Shown here: positions 22,396 through 33,964 of the stretch, one piece after another
Layout: every line of letters starts with the position of its first letter
How positions within the stretch are numbered: the stretch's first letter is position 1
From: Trichobilharzia szidati
Taxonomy: Eukaryota > Platyhelminthes > Trematoda > Strigeidida > Schistosomatidae
Reading direction: 5' to 3'
DNA: 64,000 nucleotides
Assembly: GCA_944472155.2 (NCBI GenBank)
Contig: OX235272.1
Coordinates: 83,892,020 to 83,956,019, forward strand
Position numbers and translations under genes: made by a program
Notes under the pieces: generated by a model
The model's database searches: none
What the model saw: the letters and a program-made list of their open reading frames with translations, nothing else
What the model was told of the DNA's origin: nothing

Positions 22396-23598
22396 CAACT
22401 GCTAAATATGTTTATAAATACTTCACAAGACATCACTTATTGTCAAATATCCAGATCGCAGAGATCTTGAACCTATTGCTGGTTTCAGAAGACTAAGCCT
22501 AATACGCAGAATACTATGCACTGTAACCGACGCAGAACAATAGAAAACGGTTGGGCAACACGATTGTTTATTCTTCAACAGATAACGAAACAGATTCGCA
22601 ATGGTTAATCAGTGTCAAAGTTTATAAAAAAACGTTAATATAATGTACAACAATACTTCTGATCGTATTTCTGCAATCTTCTGGCAAACAGTATACGATT
22701 TAGCAATGACAGCCTTCTTGTCACCCGCCAATATGGAGATCAGTTCGAACAAATAAACGATTCAGTCAATGTTCACCAGCACTGACACTTATTATGACTG
22801 TTTTGCCCCGCCTAATAGCGGCAGATTCATCAAAAAATGAAGTAAAGTTGGATTTCTTTGCTTGTATTGCATTGCATTTATGAATATATTCGAAAACTCA
22901 AAGGTTCAAGTCCCTTACCACCTCCATTGGCCAACATCAAATCGAATCGGGAATATAAAGTAGATATTCCAACTGCATTTAGCATTGTCAACAAGTAAAG
23001 AAATCCAGTGACTCTGTTTAGTAAAAAATAAGCACTCTTTTTGTAGAAAATGCAGACTAAACAAGCAACAAAATCATCTAAGTATCCAATACTTTTAACA
23101 GAAAATTAATTTGAAGCAGACTATTGGATTTATGAAACTCTAACTAAAAAACGGAACGATATAATAATATCTCACTTCGCCGATGTCTCAACAGCGACTT
23201 AAAACCTGTAAGTTTTGATTATCATGGAAGAAAAAAATGTATATCGAAGAACAATCCATGAGAATATCGAAATAAAAATGACATCTGAAGAAGTTGTAAT
23301 TGTACATTATGCAAGACAGAATTTCCAGAATAATTACTATATTTAGCAATATAATTTATTAGCATTCAAATAAATAATCATATCAAGGAGTTAATGTACA
23401 AACAATTTGATAACTTCTAACATAAATTGATCTACTAAAGTGTTCAGTTGGGCTCAGTTAACTTTATTATTAAAACTACTCAATATAAAACGTTTACACA
23501 CTATTTTTAAGTCTAACAGCCGATAAGCGGCAGCATAAAGATATGATGTCATTTACTTGTATTCCTTATTCCTTTTCTAAACAATAAAACATTATTTA
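22396..23598. other. No recognised gene
   Basis: Non-coding. Near 23283-23335 a stretch resembling a PLE hammerhead is present but too altered to call. Confidence 0.3.
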
Positions 23599-23835
23599 CA
23601 GGATTTCATCATGAGCTGACATTGGTTAGAGAACCATTAGAAAATCTGGGAGTACTGGACAGCTGTTTCGTCCTAGTTTGGGACTCTTCACAGTACGCAC
23701 CCACAGGGGTTCGAACCCAGGACCTTCTGGTTACAAGGCGAGCTCGTATACCATTAAGCCACTGGGACCCCATCCAATGGCCCATGAATTCTAACTTCTG
23801 CCAACCAATACTTGAAAACATTATTTGTTGATTCT
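23599..23835 (-). repeat. SINE-A copy
   Basis: The minus strand has GGTCCCAGTGGCTTAATGG and GGGTTCGAACCCC as box A-like and box B-like heads. The ribozyme-like block follows: GTACTGTGAAGAGTCCCAAA, CTAGGACGAAACAGCTGTCC, then CAGTACTCCC. The position of C3 is changed, as in the other SINE-A copies. Confidence 0.8.
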
Positions 23836-24165
23836 GAATACCTGTCGACAAAATTAAGCTGATGTATTTAGTACATAAGTTCTGAACCTACAGGGATACA
23901 GCTGATTTAAAATAAGCCCACATCAGAAACCGGCAGTCAGTGGAAAAGCTTTGGAAACAAAAAAGCAAAACTGAACGGTTGTCCATTTTGTACATAAGAA
24001 GTCGTCAACCACGAACATTGTGATTGACCAGCAGTAGATCAAACCTACGCATTAAGTCAGGTACTGCACCATTCAACCACCCTGTTTAATAATACAAACG
24101 CCAATGTGTACCCACAGTTTAGAAGACTTCTAACTAAAGCCAAATACTACGAGTCACAGCTGTTA
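23836..24165. other. No recognised gene
   Basis: Non-coding; no family recognised. Confidence 0.3.
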
Positions 24166-24300
24166 CAGGTTTGGTCACGAGTTGACATCAGTTAGAGAAC
24201 CATCGGAAAACCTGGGAGTACTGGACAGCTGTTTCGCCCCAGTCTGGCACTCTTCAGCGCTACGAGCCCACCGGGATTCAAACCGTTCTACCCGGAAAAT
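24166..24300 (-). repeat. SINE-A fragment
   Basis: The ribozyme-like block and body are present in minus orientation (GGGCGAAACAGCTGTCC, then CAGTACTCCC). Its tRNA-like head is cut off near 24290, where PLE-e coding begins on the opposite strand. Confidence 0.65.
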
Positions 24301-25740
24301 CTCACTCCTAGTGTCAGAATTCAAACGGCTACTGTTAATGTGTACCATGGATGTACAGTTCGAGTTTGACAATACTCTTTTCCGCCAAATGCTTGGTGTA
24401 GATATGGGCAGTCCTCTTAACAATGTTTTAGCAGACATCTCTTCATATACAACCTTGAAAGGACACAGTTGAAGTACGCGGTCAACGAAACAACTTCTTA
24501 CTGCCGATATGTGGATGAAACATTTGTAGTGTGCAACAATAAATGTCAGGCTTCCTACCTACTCGGATTATTCTCCGAGATACATAAAATTATTGAATTC
24601 ACTATGGAAGATGCAAATCATGGAAAGTTCCATTGCTTCAACGCTTAGAAGATGATAGTCTCCAGAAATCAATTTACAGAAAGCCTTCATGGAATGCGCA
24701 ATACCTACATTTTAATAGTTTTTGTCCCAAAAGCTATAAACCAGCTCAAGTAAAAACTCTGTTCTCTGACGTCAGGAGAATATGCTCTGCATAAATATTA
24801 GAGAAAACATTTCTGATTCGCGAAAGATGTTAAAAAACCACCATGATTACACTCAGAGGTCCATTAACAAGTATGGAAGATGTATGGAAGCTAAAATGTC
24901 AAATCAATCACAACGGGATAAAAGCCTGTCTTCATTCAACTCGATTTTAAAAGTGATAATATTGAAGTAATAGTCAACGGAAGCTTGAACAACCAGAGCC
25001 TATCCTGCAGCTAAGTTGTTTCCCATCTATCGGACATCGTGCTCTTTAGTGAAGTCAAAAGTCGTCAGATACCTTTCTCAAGTTAACTTCAACTGTGTTT
25101 ACAAATTCACATGTATCTGTAGGAGCAGTTACATTGGGAGAACAGAAAGAACAACGGAAAACCTTCGACTTTCTGAACATCTACTAATCAGTCTACATCT
25201 CAAGAGAGCAAATGCTTTCAAAAAGGCCATTGCCAGACACCCACTTGAAACGAGTCATGGGGCGGACATCGTAAAATCTTTTAAAACTATTAACAGACAA
25301 AAGAGTTCAATTCTCCTCAATTTTATCGAATCAATCTCTATCAAACGCCTGAAACCCGATATATGTGTTCAGAAAGAGGTGGTTATCAGTCTTTCCTTGC
25401 CCATCCTGGTAACTAAATGTCTTTATTCTCCCTTTCATTTGATTGCGTAACCTTTGACGCTGAAAATCCCATTCTGTATGATTATTATTGTTTGGAATAA
25501 AGTGATTATTATAATATTATTATTACCATTGTATACATATACTGACTTTTTGTTTGAAACTGAACTCTCTGGGTATGTTAAAACTGTTTCCTTACATAAA
25601 CTTAAGAATATCTTTAGACTGTAAGCAGCTGATGAGGAGCCAACAAAATAAGCAATTTCGGCACCATCTTATTCTGCATTAACTGTTGTTCTCGCTTTAT
25701 TCAAAATCACGAAAATCGTAGTGAAGTATTCCGTTTTTCT
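24301..25740 (+). mobile_element. Penelope-like element (PLE-e), RT palm to terminal repeat
   Basis: Order of blocks: LLMCTMDVQFEFDNTLFRQ and GVDMGSPLNNVLADI (motif B, 24330-24440); after a shift YCRYVDETFVV (motif C with the second Asp changed to Glu); linker pieces; then a 144-codon frame (25016-25450) with CVYKFTCICRSSYIGRTERT (GIY-YIG), RLSEHL, AIARHPLETSH and the C-terminus ISIKRLKPDICVQKEVVISL. The 3' region carries a hammerhead. The RT is dead (YVDE and frameshifts), but the endonuclease frame is intact. Confidence 0.85.
25623..25677 (+). ncRNA. Hammerhead-like ribozyme in PLE-e terminal repeat
   Basis: Helix I is GCAG with CTGC, and the core CTGATGA is at 25629-25635. Helix II is very short. 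The GAAA position reads AAAA. Helix III ATAAG/CTTAT has a loop of about 16 nt. The related copy at 50782-50831 has ATAAA/TTTAT, a compensating change. The lost G12 suggests that this copy is inactive. Confidence 0.55.
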
Positions 25741-26080
25741 TCTGTGTGTCTCATATTTCGTCAAAATTGACAGTAATCACATGAACAGATAGAAAAATTC
25801 GCTAAATTATGCATAGAAGAAGTCATTTCCAAAAAACACACCACATCTGCTATGTTTTTTACTTCAATCTTACTTAAACAAAATTACACCATCATCATTC
25901 GATCGACAGGTTTTTTTAATCGAGGAAACAAAAATCCTCATGAATCGATCAATCAATCAATCAATTAATCAGTCAGTCAGTCAATCCATTGGTGATCTGT
26001 CCATCAACCAACTAATCAATTAGAGATACAAGCAAAAAACAACCAAAGTAAACAACAACAACCATCTTTTACGAAGATAA
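25741..26080. other. Non-coding with short tandem tract
   Basis: No gene. A run of ATCA/GTCA words at about 25945-25990 is a small microsatellite. Confidence 0.4.
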
Positions 26081-26615
26081 CAATAAACTAATTGGAAATT
26101 TCCTTTTTTTTTCTTCTAGATAATAAAATATTTTGTCAACAAATATTCTTTTTTTTCTGTCGTGGTTGGCCTGCTTTTTCTTTTATCGTTTTTTCAAAGG
26201 CTTACTCTAGATTTTTCTCTTATCTGTACGTTCTCTTCTTCTTCTCATCCGCCTCCCTCTCGTCCTCTTCTCTTATCCCTCCTGTGTGGAGTTGAGTTGA
26301 GTTGGGTTGTTTATTTCTGCTTATCTCTGCTTGTTTATTTGCATACCTGTTCTCTTTCTTCTTATCTGTTTTATGAAGTCAGTGAGGGTTTTGTTCGCTT
26401 GTGTCTTTTTGTTTTTCTTCACTTGCTTGCCTGTGTTGTTAATCCTTTCCATCGCTTCCTCCTTTTTCTTTTCTTGTTGTTGTTGTTTTCTTTTCTAAAA
26501 AATTTATTACTTATTCTGAACTGGATTTTGATTTTCTTTCTCTTATTTCCATTTTTTTCTCAAAAAACTCTACTCAGTCATTTTTTATCTCACGTATTAT
26601 TATTTATTAATTTTA
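26081..26615 (+). other. Pyrimidine-rich low-complexity tract
   Basis: T/C-dominated sequence. It leaves long open frames on the plus strand (for example 26162-26749) rich in Leu, Phe and Ser. I attribute these to composition rather than to a membrane protein gene. Confidence 0.5.
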
Positions 26616-26870
26616 TTCCTTCGCATTCCAAGTGGAGCGTGGGGCTTCCAGCTTTGAGCTCCGAAGTATCATTAGGTGTGGTGATTTTTTCCATTTTTTT
26701 TTACGGGGAAGGGTTGCTGTCCTCACGTCCAACCTTGCCTCTTTACTGAGCTTAATACCGATCGGCCAAGCAAGGTTTAGGAGTGAGTCAGGCTGGGATT
26801 CGAACCCCAGACCACTTGAGGCGTGGTTGGTTAGCATTCTGCCGTTGAAACTCCACCGACCCACTAAGAA
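26616..26870 (-). repeat. SINE-B copy
   Basis: In minus orientation it has the B-box-like GGGGTTCGAATCCC, a GGCAGAATGCTAACC head, the body, and the tail with CCCCACGCTCCACTTGGAAT. Its 5' edge (26870) abuts the AT-rich duplication flanking the PLE-e palindrome. Confidence 0.7.
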
Positions 26871-26883
26871 TAAATATATATTT

Positions 26884-28037
26884 CGATAAAGAGAGGAAGA
26901 CCAGATTTGCAGTATAAAATGATACCATCATTCTATTTCACAGGTTCTCATCTCACCTCCTGCAGACTACCTGAAATTACAATGGTTATATAGATGATAA
27001 TAACATACTTTAATGTTTAAGTGGTAGTAGAGAAGAGATACTAGAAAAATGACGCATCCAAAAAAGAATGAAAGCATTACAATTTTTAGTTTAAGATTTC
27101 ATCATCAATTTATACGCTTTCAAAGTAGAAAAGAGGGAGGGGGAGGGGTAAGACAGAAAACAGAAAAAATTGATCAACAGAACAGTGTTAGCTTGTAGGT
27201 TCACATAGCAACTCAAAAAACAAAAGTGGTTACAGTTTTTGAGATTAAGATTTGTTCAGTGAGTTGAGATCACTGAATTAGATGACTAATTAATGTAATC
27301 AAAATCAAAATTCAGTTACCAAGGGAGTGAGAGGTTAATCACACTCTCTTTCTGTATGCAGAAGTCTGGTTTAAATCGTTTGACTGCGATCGCTGCGGCA
27401 ATTCGTAGTACGTTTGCTGTCCTTTGTCTATTAAACATTTTGAAAGACTTAGAAATCTCTACGAGATGTCCGGTATCAACAATATGTCTGGTAATTGCAC
27501 TCTGAGAATATTTGCTTCCTTTCAGGCACAGGTCTTTTGCATACAGAAAGAGAGTGTGATTAACCTCTCACTCCCTTGGTAACTGAATTTTGATTTTGAT
27601 TACATTAATTAGTCATCTAATTCAGTGATCTCAACTCACTGAACAAATCTTAATCTCATAAACTGTAACCGCTTTTGTTTTTCGAGTTGCTATGTGAACC
27701 TACAAGCTAACACTGTTCTGTTAATTAATTTTTTTCTGTTTTCTGTCTTACCCCTCCCCCCCCTCTTTTCAACTTTGAAAGCGTATAAATTGATGATGAA
27801 AACTTAAACTAAAAATTGTAATGCTGCTTACATTTTGGATGCGTCAATTTTATAGTATCTCTTCTCTACTACCACTCAAACATTAAAGTATGTTATTATC
27901 ATCTATATAACCATTGTAATTCCAGGTAGTCTGCAGAGAGATGAGATGAGAACCTGTGAAATAGAATGACATCATTTTATACTGCAAATTTCGTCTTCCT
28001 TTCTTTATCGAAATTTATCAAGGGAACCAAATGTATG
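26884..28037 (-). mobile_element. PLE-e palindrome: GIY-YIG C-terminus between inverted terminal repeats
   Basis: The left arm (26884-27365) and right arm (27538-28010) are near-identical inverted copies. The unique centre of about 170 bp encodes the last part of a GIY-YIG domain on the minus strand: KDLCLKGSKYSQSAITRHIV, FNRQRTANV, AIAVKRFKPDFCIQKES, VINLSLPW then stop. Each arm is PLE 3' sequence. AAATATATATTT flanks the unit at 26872-26883 and 28038-28049, a possible 12-bp target duplication. On the right (the 5' side) a short non-inverted extension separates arm and duplication. Confidence 0.8.
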
Positions 28038-28290
28038 AAATATATATTTAATGTTAGATTTGTGACTAAAACTATTTTTATTTCAGTTTAACTATCTTTT
28101 TATTAATCCAAGTTTGTTTTCATCAGTGTATGTTAATATCATTCACAAGAAACTAGATCAAAAGTATTATTATTATTACTGTGTTTCCTCTTCTTTTGCT
28201 GAAACAGTAATACGATTATTCCATTGAGTTCTCAGTGAGGCACAGGGCTCCAGCGGTACATCGCCATTTCATCCTTTTTTCTGCAGTCAA

Positions 28291-29015
28291 CTTTATCTGG
28301 CCTCACGACTGACCATTCACGCAAACTGGAAGAATTACAGGCGAAAACCAACAAACTGGCTGAAGTAGTAGCTAACACAGAACTTCAGGTGAACATAGAG
28401 AAACAGAGGTGATGAAGATAACAAACGACCAACAACAAACAACAGCCACTATCAACCGAAGAAATCTGAAAAATGCCACCTCCGTCAATTATCTAGGAAG
28501 CATTGTTTCAACTACAGGTTGTGGCAAGGATGAAGATGTCAAAACCAGAACTGGAAAGGCAAGATAGAGCTTGATTAGTCTGGGATAAGTTTGAAAATCT
28601 ACTGCATTCAGCATATGGAACAGTATTTGGATTTTCAGCACTAATGTTTAGTCATTCACTGCAGCAGGCTGTAAACTTTTACCAACATCTCTTTCTGTTG
28701 AATTTCTACTGAAGACCGGATATTCAGAAAGGATAATGCTAAAAGCATAAACTCTGGAATGAACAAACCAGGAACTTCTTGCTCAACAAATATTCCGAAG
28801 GGAATCGAGATGGGTCAGACACGCCAGGCCATCGCCCGAGTGGAACCTGAATGAGAAACGACGAGTTAAGCGTCCAAAGGTGACATAGGGGAGACGGAGG
28901 AGGAGATGGAAACTTGTGGTCAATCGTGGAGCCAGCTGATTAGGAGCGCACAGAACAAGACAAGGTGGAGACCTATGTTCTGCTCGGAACCCAAGGGAAC
29001 AATAATAATAATAAC
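28291..29015 (+). mobile_element. RTE-like element, 3' fragment
   Basis: Frameshifted coding matches the part after motif C: KLEELQAKTNKLAEV, a CAA-rich stretch, FRNASVNYLGSIVSTTG-like, RTGKAR, RRESRWVRH. It ends with TATGTTCTGCTCGGAACCCA and AATAATAATAA. Confidence 0.75.
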
Positions 29016-29029
29016 GACTGCCCATGAAG

Positions 29030-29165
29030 TCACATTTGCTCCACATACGATTTCCCCCATTTCAGCCTATGACCTGTAAACTACCAGTCGTTTGCCATTT
29101 GAATTCCACTCCAGCTAGGGCTTGAGACATGATGTCACTCAAGGGTCTCTTTAGCACCTGTCCAA
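29030..29165 (-). mobile_element. RTE-like scrap
   Basis: The minus strand encodes WIGQVLKRPLSDIMSQAL and VEFKWQTTG, equivalent to the WIGHTLRRPLGDIARQA segment near the RTE C-terminus. It is isolated and truncated on both sides. Confidence 0.6.
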
Positions 29166-29169
29166 TCCA

Positions 29170-29385
29170 TAGAGAAAGACTCTTCAATGCTTCTAGCTTT
29201 TTTGGCCTGTTTGGACAAAGTGATCAAGTGTAGAATTGTTGATGGTTTTAACAATAACCTTATTCAATCACACTGGTAGATGTTCCCAAACACGAAAAAT
29301 TAAGTTCCTAGAGCAACGACGGATAAAACTAGCTCCACAGGAGCAGCTGATACATTAATACATATAATTAAAGGCGGCTTCATCT
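29170..29385 (-). mobile_element. PLE-d GIY-YIG scrap
   Basis: It aligns with 22230-22390 and 54150-54370 at the DNA level (GTTCCTAGAGCAAC, GGTTTTAACAA, TGTTTGGACAAAG blocks), which encode the first half of the PLE-d GIY-YIG domain. Stops are frequent. Confidence 0.55.
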
Positions 29386-30300
29386 TTCATGATGTGTGCC
29401 AAATTGAAAATATTCCACATTAACTGTAGGCATTACTTTGCCTGCCTATCATGCTTTCAGAGTGCATGATTGATAGGTGATAACCAGATACGTTCTGAGG
29501 ACCCAGTTACATTACACTGTTTAATTTTATCACTCCCTTGCCCTATCAATATCACCAAGCTTAAACTACAATATGACTTAACTTCTTACCCCCCGATTAA
29601 TCCATGTTTCCTAATATGTTGAGGATTTTTCAATTTTTTACCAGAGGCATAACAGCTTGCCCCGAAAGTTACAAAACCTGTAGACTTTGAGTTTCAAGTT
29701 TATCACTCTGTCATTCAGCCAATATTTCAATACGCAAAGGACACCCGGTTTTCTTGTTTGGATTTTTTTTGTAGCCTCAATCTATTTCCCACACATTTAA
29801 CACCAATAACTCTAAAATGATTGAACTCTCTTTTAAGCAAAAATTTATTTAGATGGAAATCAAAAATTTATTTTAATGTCACTCATTCGTCCCACATATA
29901 TAAATATATTTTTTTCAGAGTATTTTAAACTTTAATTTTGTTTCTGAAGGCAAAAATTAGCAAAGCTGATGTTTATCACGCACTTTTGGCTGATTTCTTT
30001 TTCTTTTTTGTATGACTTTCCGTCAATTTAAAATATATTTACCATGCACCAAAAGAAACCAGACACATCACATTAATAAAATTCAGGTTTCATTTCATTT
30101 GCACAACGATAAAAGTAGGTATGTTTTCGTCTTTTTTTCTGTCTCTCTCTCATGAATAACGAGTCACTAAAAGCATTCTATACAGCCAGTTACTCCGACA
30201 CCTTTGACGTAAAAAATGGACACTGAAAATAGTATTTGTTGTGTCTGCTGTTTTTGAGCTTTTTATATTTACATCAAATTTCAATTAATCAATGAGATTG
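29386..30300. other. No recognised gene
   Basis: AT-rich non-coding region; no family recognised. Confidence 0.3.
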
Positions 30301-32352
30301 AGGGAGATCATCAAAAAGAACAGACTAAGTGAACACTTGGTTAATGCTTCACACATCTTTGAAATTCACATCTAGTCTAGCTTCAGTTTTAGAGGAGAGC
30401 AAATGTCACTTTCAGACAAGGGTGTTTATTATCACCAATGATATTCCTAATTGTGGTGGACTGGATTATGCGTCGTCAGACAGTGGGAAACGAGAAGACA
30501 GGGATATCCTGGACTGACCGACGTGAAGAACCTAGAAGACCTGGATTTCGCTCGTGGATGATTTATGTTTGATGTCACACAAAATCGAAGACTTACAAGC
30601 AAAAATCGACAAACTGGTCGAAGAAGCAGCAAAGACAGGACTCCAGGTGAACATACACAAGACGGAGGTTATGAAAATAACCAACCAACCAACAACAACA
30701 ACAACAGCAACATCCAGCGCCAATCACCATCAACGGGAGGGATTTGAAAGAGGTTACTTCATTCACTTATCTAGAGAGCATTGTCTCAACTACAGGAGGA
30801 ACGGACGACGATGTCAAATCGAGAATCGGGAAGGCGAGAAACACATTCATCAACCTGAAACCAATCTGGAAATCTTCGTCACTCAGCCTGTATCAACAAC
30901 AAAATTCGGATTTTCAATACAAACGTCAAGTCAGTCAGTTCTTCTATACGGATCAGAAACTTGGCGGGTCACAAAGAATATTTCCAACAGCCTGTTGCAG
31001 ACCTTTATCGACAACTGTCTTCGCTATATACACTGAAGATCAGGTGGCCAGAAAGAATCACCAACAAGAAACTATGGGAACAAACAAAACAGAACCAATC
31101 GCTCAACAAATATGCCGGAGAAAGTGGAGATGGATTGGACACTCGCTGAGGAGGCCACTGGGTGACATCGCGCGTCAGGCCATAGCTCGAGTGGAACCCG
31201 AAAGGGAAGCGGCGAGTGGGACGTCCAAGGGTGATATGGAGGAGATCGTGTGAAGAGGAGCTGAAACAGTATGGACTAACATGGATGCAGGTGAAAAGTA
31301 TAACAGAAGACAGAAGCAAGTGGAGACGTACAGTTGAAGTCCTATGTTCCACTAGGAACCCAAGGGAACAATAAATAATAATAATAAAATAAATGTCACT
31401 TTCAAAAGCTACATGACAATGTCACATATCAAGTGATCCACAATGAAAGGCTCAACGAAACCTCTGAAGTGGAGACAGGAGTAAGACAAGGCTGCCGGCT
31501 AATATCACCGTCGTGTGGCAGATCGTGCGTAAGGAGCTAGAAGACAGGAGTATGTTGGACCGATAAGACGACTCTAGGAGATCTGGATTTCGTGAATGGT
31601 TTATATCTGACTTCACACAAACTCGAAGATATACAGGTGAAAACCAACAAGTTGGCAGAAGAAGCAGATAATGAAGACAGGACTTCAAGTGAACATAGAG
31701 AAAAGCAGATAGTAAAGACAACTAACCAACCACAACAAGCAAATTTGAAAGAAGTGATTTCCTTCACTTGTCTAGGCAGCATTTCTCTCCAACAACAGGC
31801 GACAACATGGATGAATACGTCAAAACCAGAATCCGAAAGGCAAGAGACATCTTCATCATTCCAAAATCAGTCTGGAAATCTTCATGAAGAATAAACTAAA
31901 AAATTCGGATTTTCAACAATATTGTTAAGTCAGCCAATTCTTCTATATGGGTCAAAGACTTGCTGTACGCAACAGGAGAAGCCTTTCCAGCAAGCCGCAG
32001 ATCTTTACCAACAGTTGACTTCGCCAGTGCTACAGCGAAGATTAGATGACCATCCGGAAAGGATAAGTGACAAAGAATTGCAAGAAAGAACCAATCAGGA
32101 ACCTATTGCTCAAAAACACACGCAGTGGAGACCTTCACCGGACTTCGCATGCCAGTCCATCGTTCAAGTGGAACCTGAATGAGAAACAACGAGTTGGATG
32201 TGGGTGTGAGGGAGATTGTGGGCGAAGGAGATGAGAGTTCATGAGCAATCCTAAGTCCTGCTAAAGTGAACTTCAGAGGACGGGAATGAAATGAAGATGT
32301 CCCGCTGAAGCTCTATATTCCACTCGAAATTCAAGGGGATAATAATACAATT
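30301..32352 (+). mobile_element. RTE-like element (host copy), interrupted by another RTE copy
   Basis: This older copy is visible from 31405, with its left edge somewhere before 30414. Its coding reads DNVTYQVIHNERLNETSEVETGVRQG, LTSHKLEDIQVKTNKLAEEA and FTCLGSISL, then broken thumb and C-terminal parts and the tail TATATTCCACTCGAAATTCA. It is more decayed than the copy inserted into it at 30415-31390. Confidence 0.7.
30415..31390 (+). mobile_element. RTE-like element inserted in RTE, 14-bp target duplication
   Basis: AAATGTCACTTTCA flanks the copy at 30401-30414 and 31391-31404. The insert starts 5'-truncated at the RT motif B region (frameshifted from GVRQGCLLSP-like). It continues with DDLCLMSHKIEDLQAKIDKL (just after motif C), a CAA-encoded repeat, ESIVSTTGGTDDDVKSRIGK, RRKWRWIGHSLRRPLGDIAR and the tail CCTATGTTCCACTAGGAACC followed by AATAATAATAA. 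Truncation, A/T-rich simple tail and duplication are typical of target-primed reverse transcription. Confidence 0.85.
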
Positions 32353-33115
32353 TTTTCTGAAAGAAAGCCAATTTATGGATGTTTTTCGTCATTCCCTTAT
32401 TTTTCATAAATACTAGATTATTTTCTACAATAATTAAACTGACGACACACTGTTTTTTTTTAATTCTTGTTTTTGTAAACTCACTTCAATATGCCCTTAT
32501 TTCTAATATCTCCTAATGAATCACAAAAAGAAAACTCTTAGAGATAATCACCTTGAATGAACTTCGCGGCAAAATTCCCTTCTTCTTCTTCTTCAAATGT
32601 AGTTTAGTCACAAAAACATAAAACAAATTCTCAATTTTCCCTTTTCTCAACTGTTATTAATATTATTTCTAATTACTTAAGCCAAAAGGATGTTTTGTTT
32701 GTTTTCCCTAAAACCATAATCGTTCATTTTTTCTAAATATTGCCTTATTAATCAGTTTGATTGCTGAAACTAAAGTCACCATCAGCTTATTTCTTCTGCT
32801 TCTTTGGAAGGTCATTTGTGACAGAAGAAGGTTTTTTTATTTTTCAGGTGAAATAACAAATTAATACTTAGTAAAACATTAATCTGGTATACTAATTTAT
32901 TTTTTTCTTAATTCAGTAAAATCTACTGAAATGGAAGTCAATTAATTCTCTTGAGTAAAAAAAAGTAGTCGATAGGAATAAAGGTGAAAATTTCATTCAA
33001 CCGATGATTAATCATCGGTCAAGTTATAATTCTTGACTATAAGGGAAGAAGAACTGAAGGCATGAGATCACTGTATCAGTGGTGATGAGATGAATTTATT
33101 AGAAAGCTTTTCATC
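32353..33115. other. No recognised gene
   Basis: AT-rich non-coding region; no family recognised. Confidence 0.3.
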
Positions 33116-33725
33116 CACTGAAACTAATAATTTTCTAGTATTGGTTTTGTAGGGATTTTCTTTGATTGGTTAGAGGATTTCATCATGAGCTGATATCAGT
33201 TAGAGAACCATTGGAAAATAAGCTGGGAGTACTGGACAGCTGTTTCTTCTTCCTTCTTTGGGACTCTACACCAGTGCGCACCCACCGACAGGGTTCGAAC
33301 CCAGGACCTTCTGGTTACAAGGCGAGCGAGCTCGTAGACCTTTCAGCCACTGGGACGCGATCCAATTGCCCTCCAGCCAATCAAACAAAAATCCCTAAAA
33401 AACCAATATTTGAAAATTAATCTGATGCTCACTAGCAACTGGTCCTATTCACGCAGTTACCTGGGGTTCTAGTGGGAAGCCGTGACCAGTAGGGTACAGC
33501 AGGTTGAAGGTGAGGCAGTGACTAATCGAAGAAGACATTGAGAAGTGGTCATGCTGTGTCATGAATTGACAGAAGTTAGATCGTTGGATCGGTTCCTAGT
33601 GGCTTAATGGTCTACGATCTTGCCTTGTAACTAGAAGGTCCTGGTTTCGAATCCTGGCGATGGGTGTTTACTGCCGAAAAGTCCCAAACTAGCCTGACGC
33701 AACAGCTGTCCAGTACTAATTTTGT
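33116..33725. repeat. SINE-A inverted pair
   Basis: 33116-33370 is a minus-orientation copy with head and ribozyme region. From about 33380 to 33720 the sequence is SINE-A in plus orientation, with its own tRNA-like head (GTGGCTTAATGGTCTACG; TTTCGAATCC) and ribozyme-like block. The two meet tail to body, giving an inverted dimer. Cores are mutated (for example CCGAAAA, with GACGCAA). Confidence 0.7.
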
Positions 33726-33964
33726 CTTTATGCTGCATCTAACCGTCAAAAGAACTTATTTATAATATGAATGTATCATAAAAAATCAAATGTTATGTAA
33801 ACACATTTAGAGAATAAACATTTGGGCGTATAACGCCCACAGAATACATGCTTACCGTATTCACACAGTCAAAGGATAGTCCAATTTTAATTTTACCGTT
33901 GATGGATTGGACCGAGGTGTTTGGCCTCTGTTAACATGTCGGCATCTAATACCGACGCTTCGAC

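Noticed and set aside
23276..23345. Hammerhead (CTGAAGAAGTTGTAATTGTA followed by an ACAGAATTTCCAGA stretch)
   Set aside because: The CTGAAGA core is present, but GAAA is replaced and helix II is poor. At best it is a decayed PLE terminal repeat.
25945..25990. CRISPR-like array
   Set aside because: Four-base tandem words without spacers; a eukaryotic microsatellite.
26162..26749. 195-codon hydrophobic open frame that could be a membrane protein
   Set aside because: It lies in a T/C-rich low-complexity tract, has Leu/Phe/Ser composition without family resemblance, overlaps other long frames and runs into the tail of a SINE-B.
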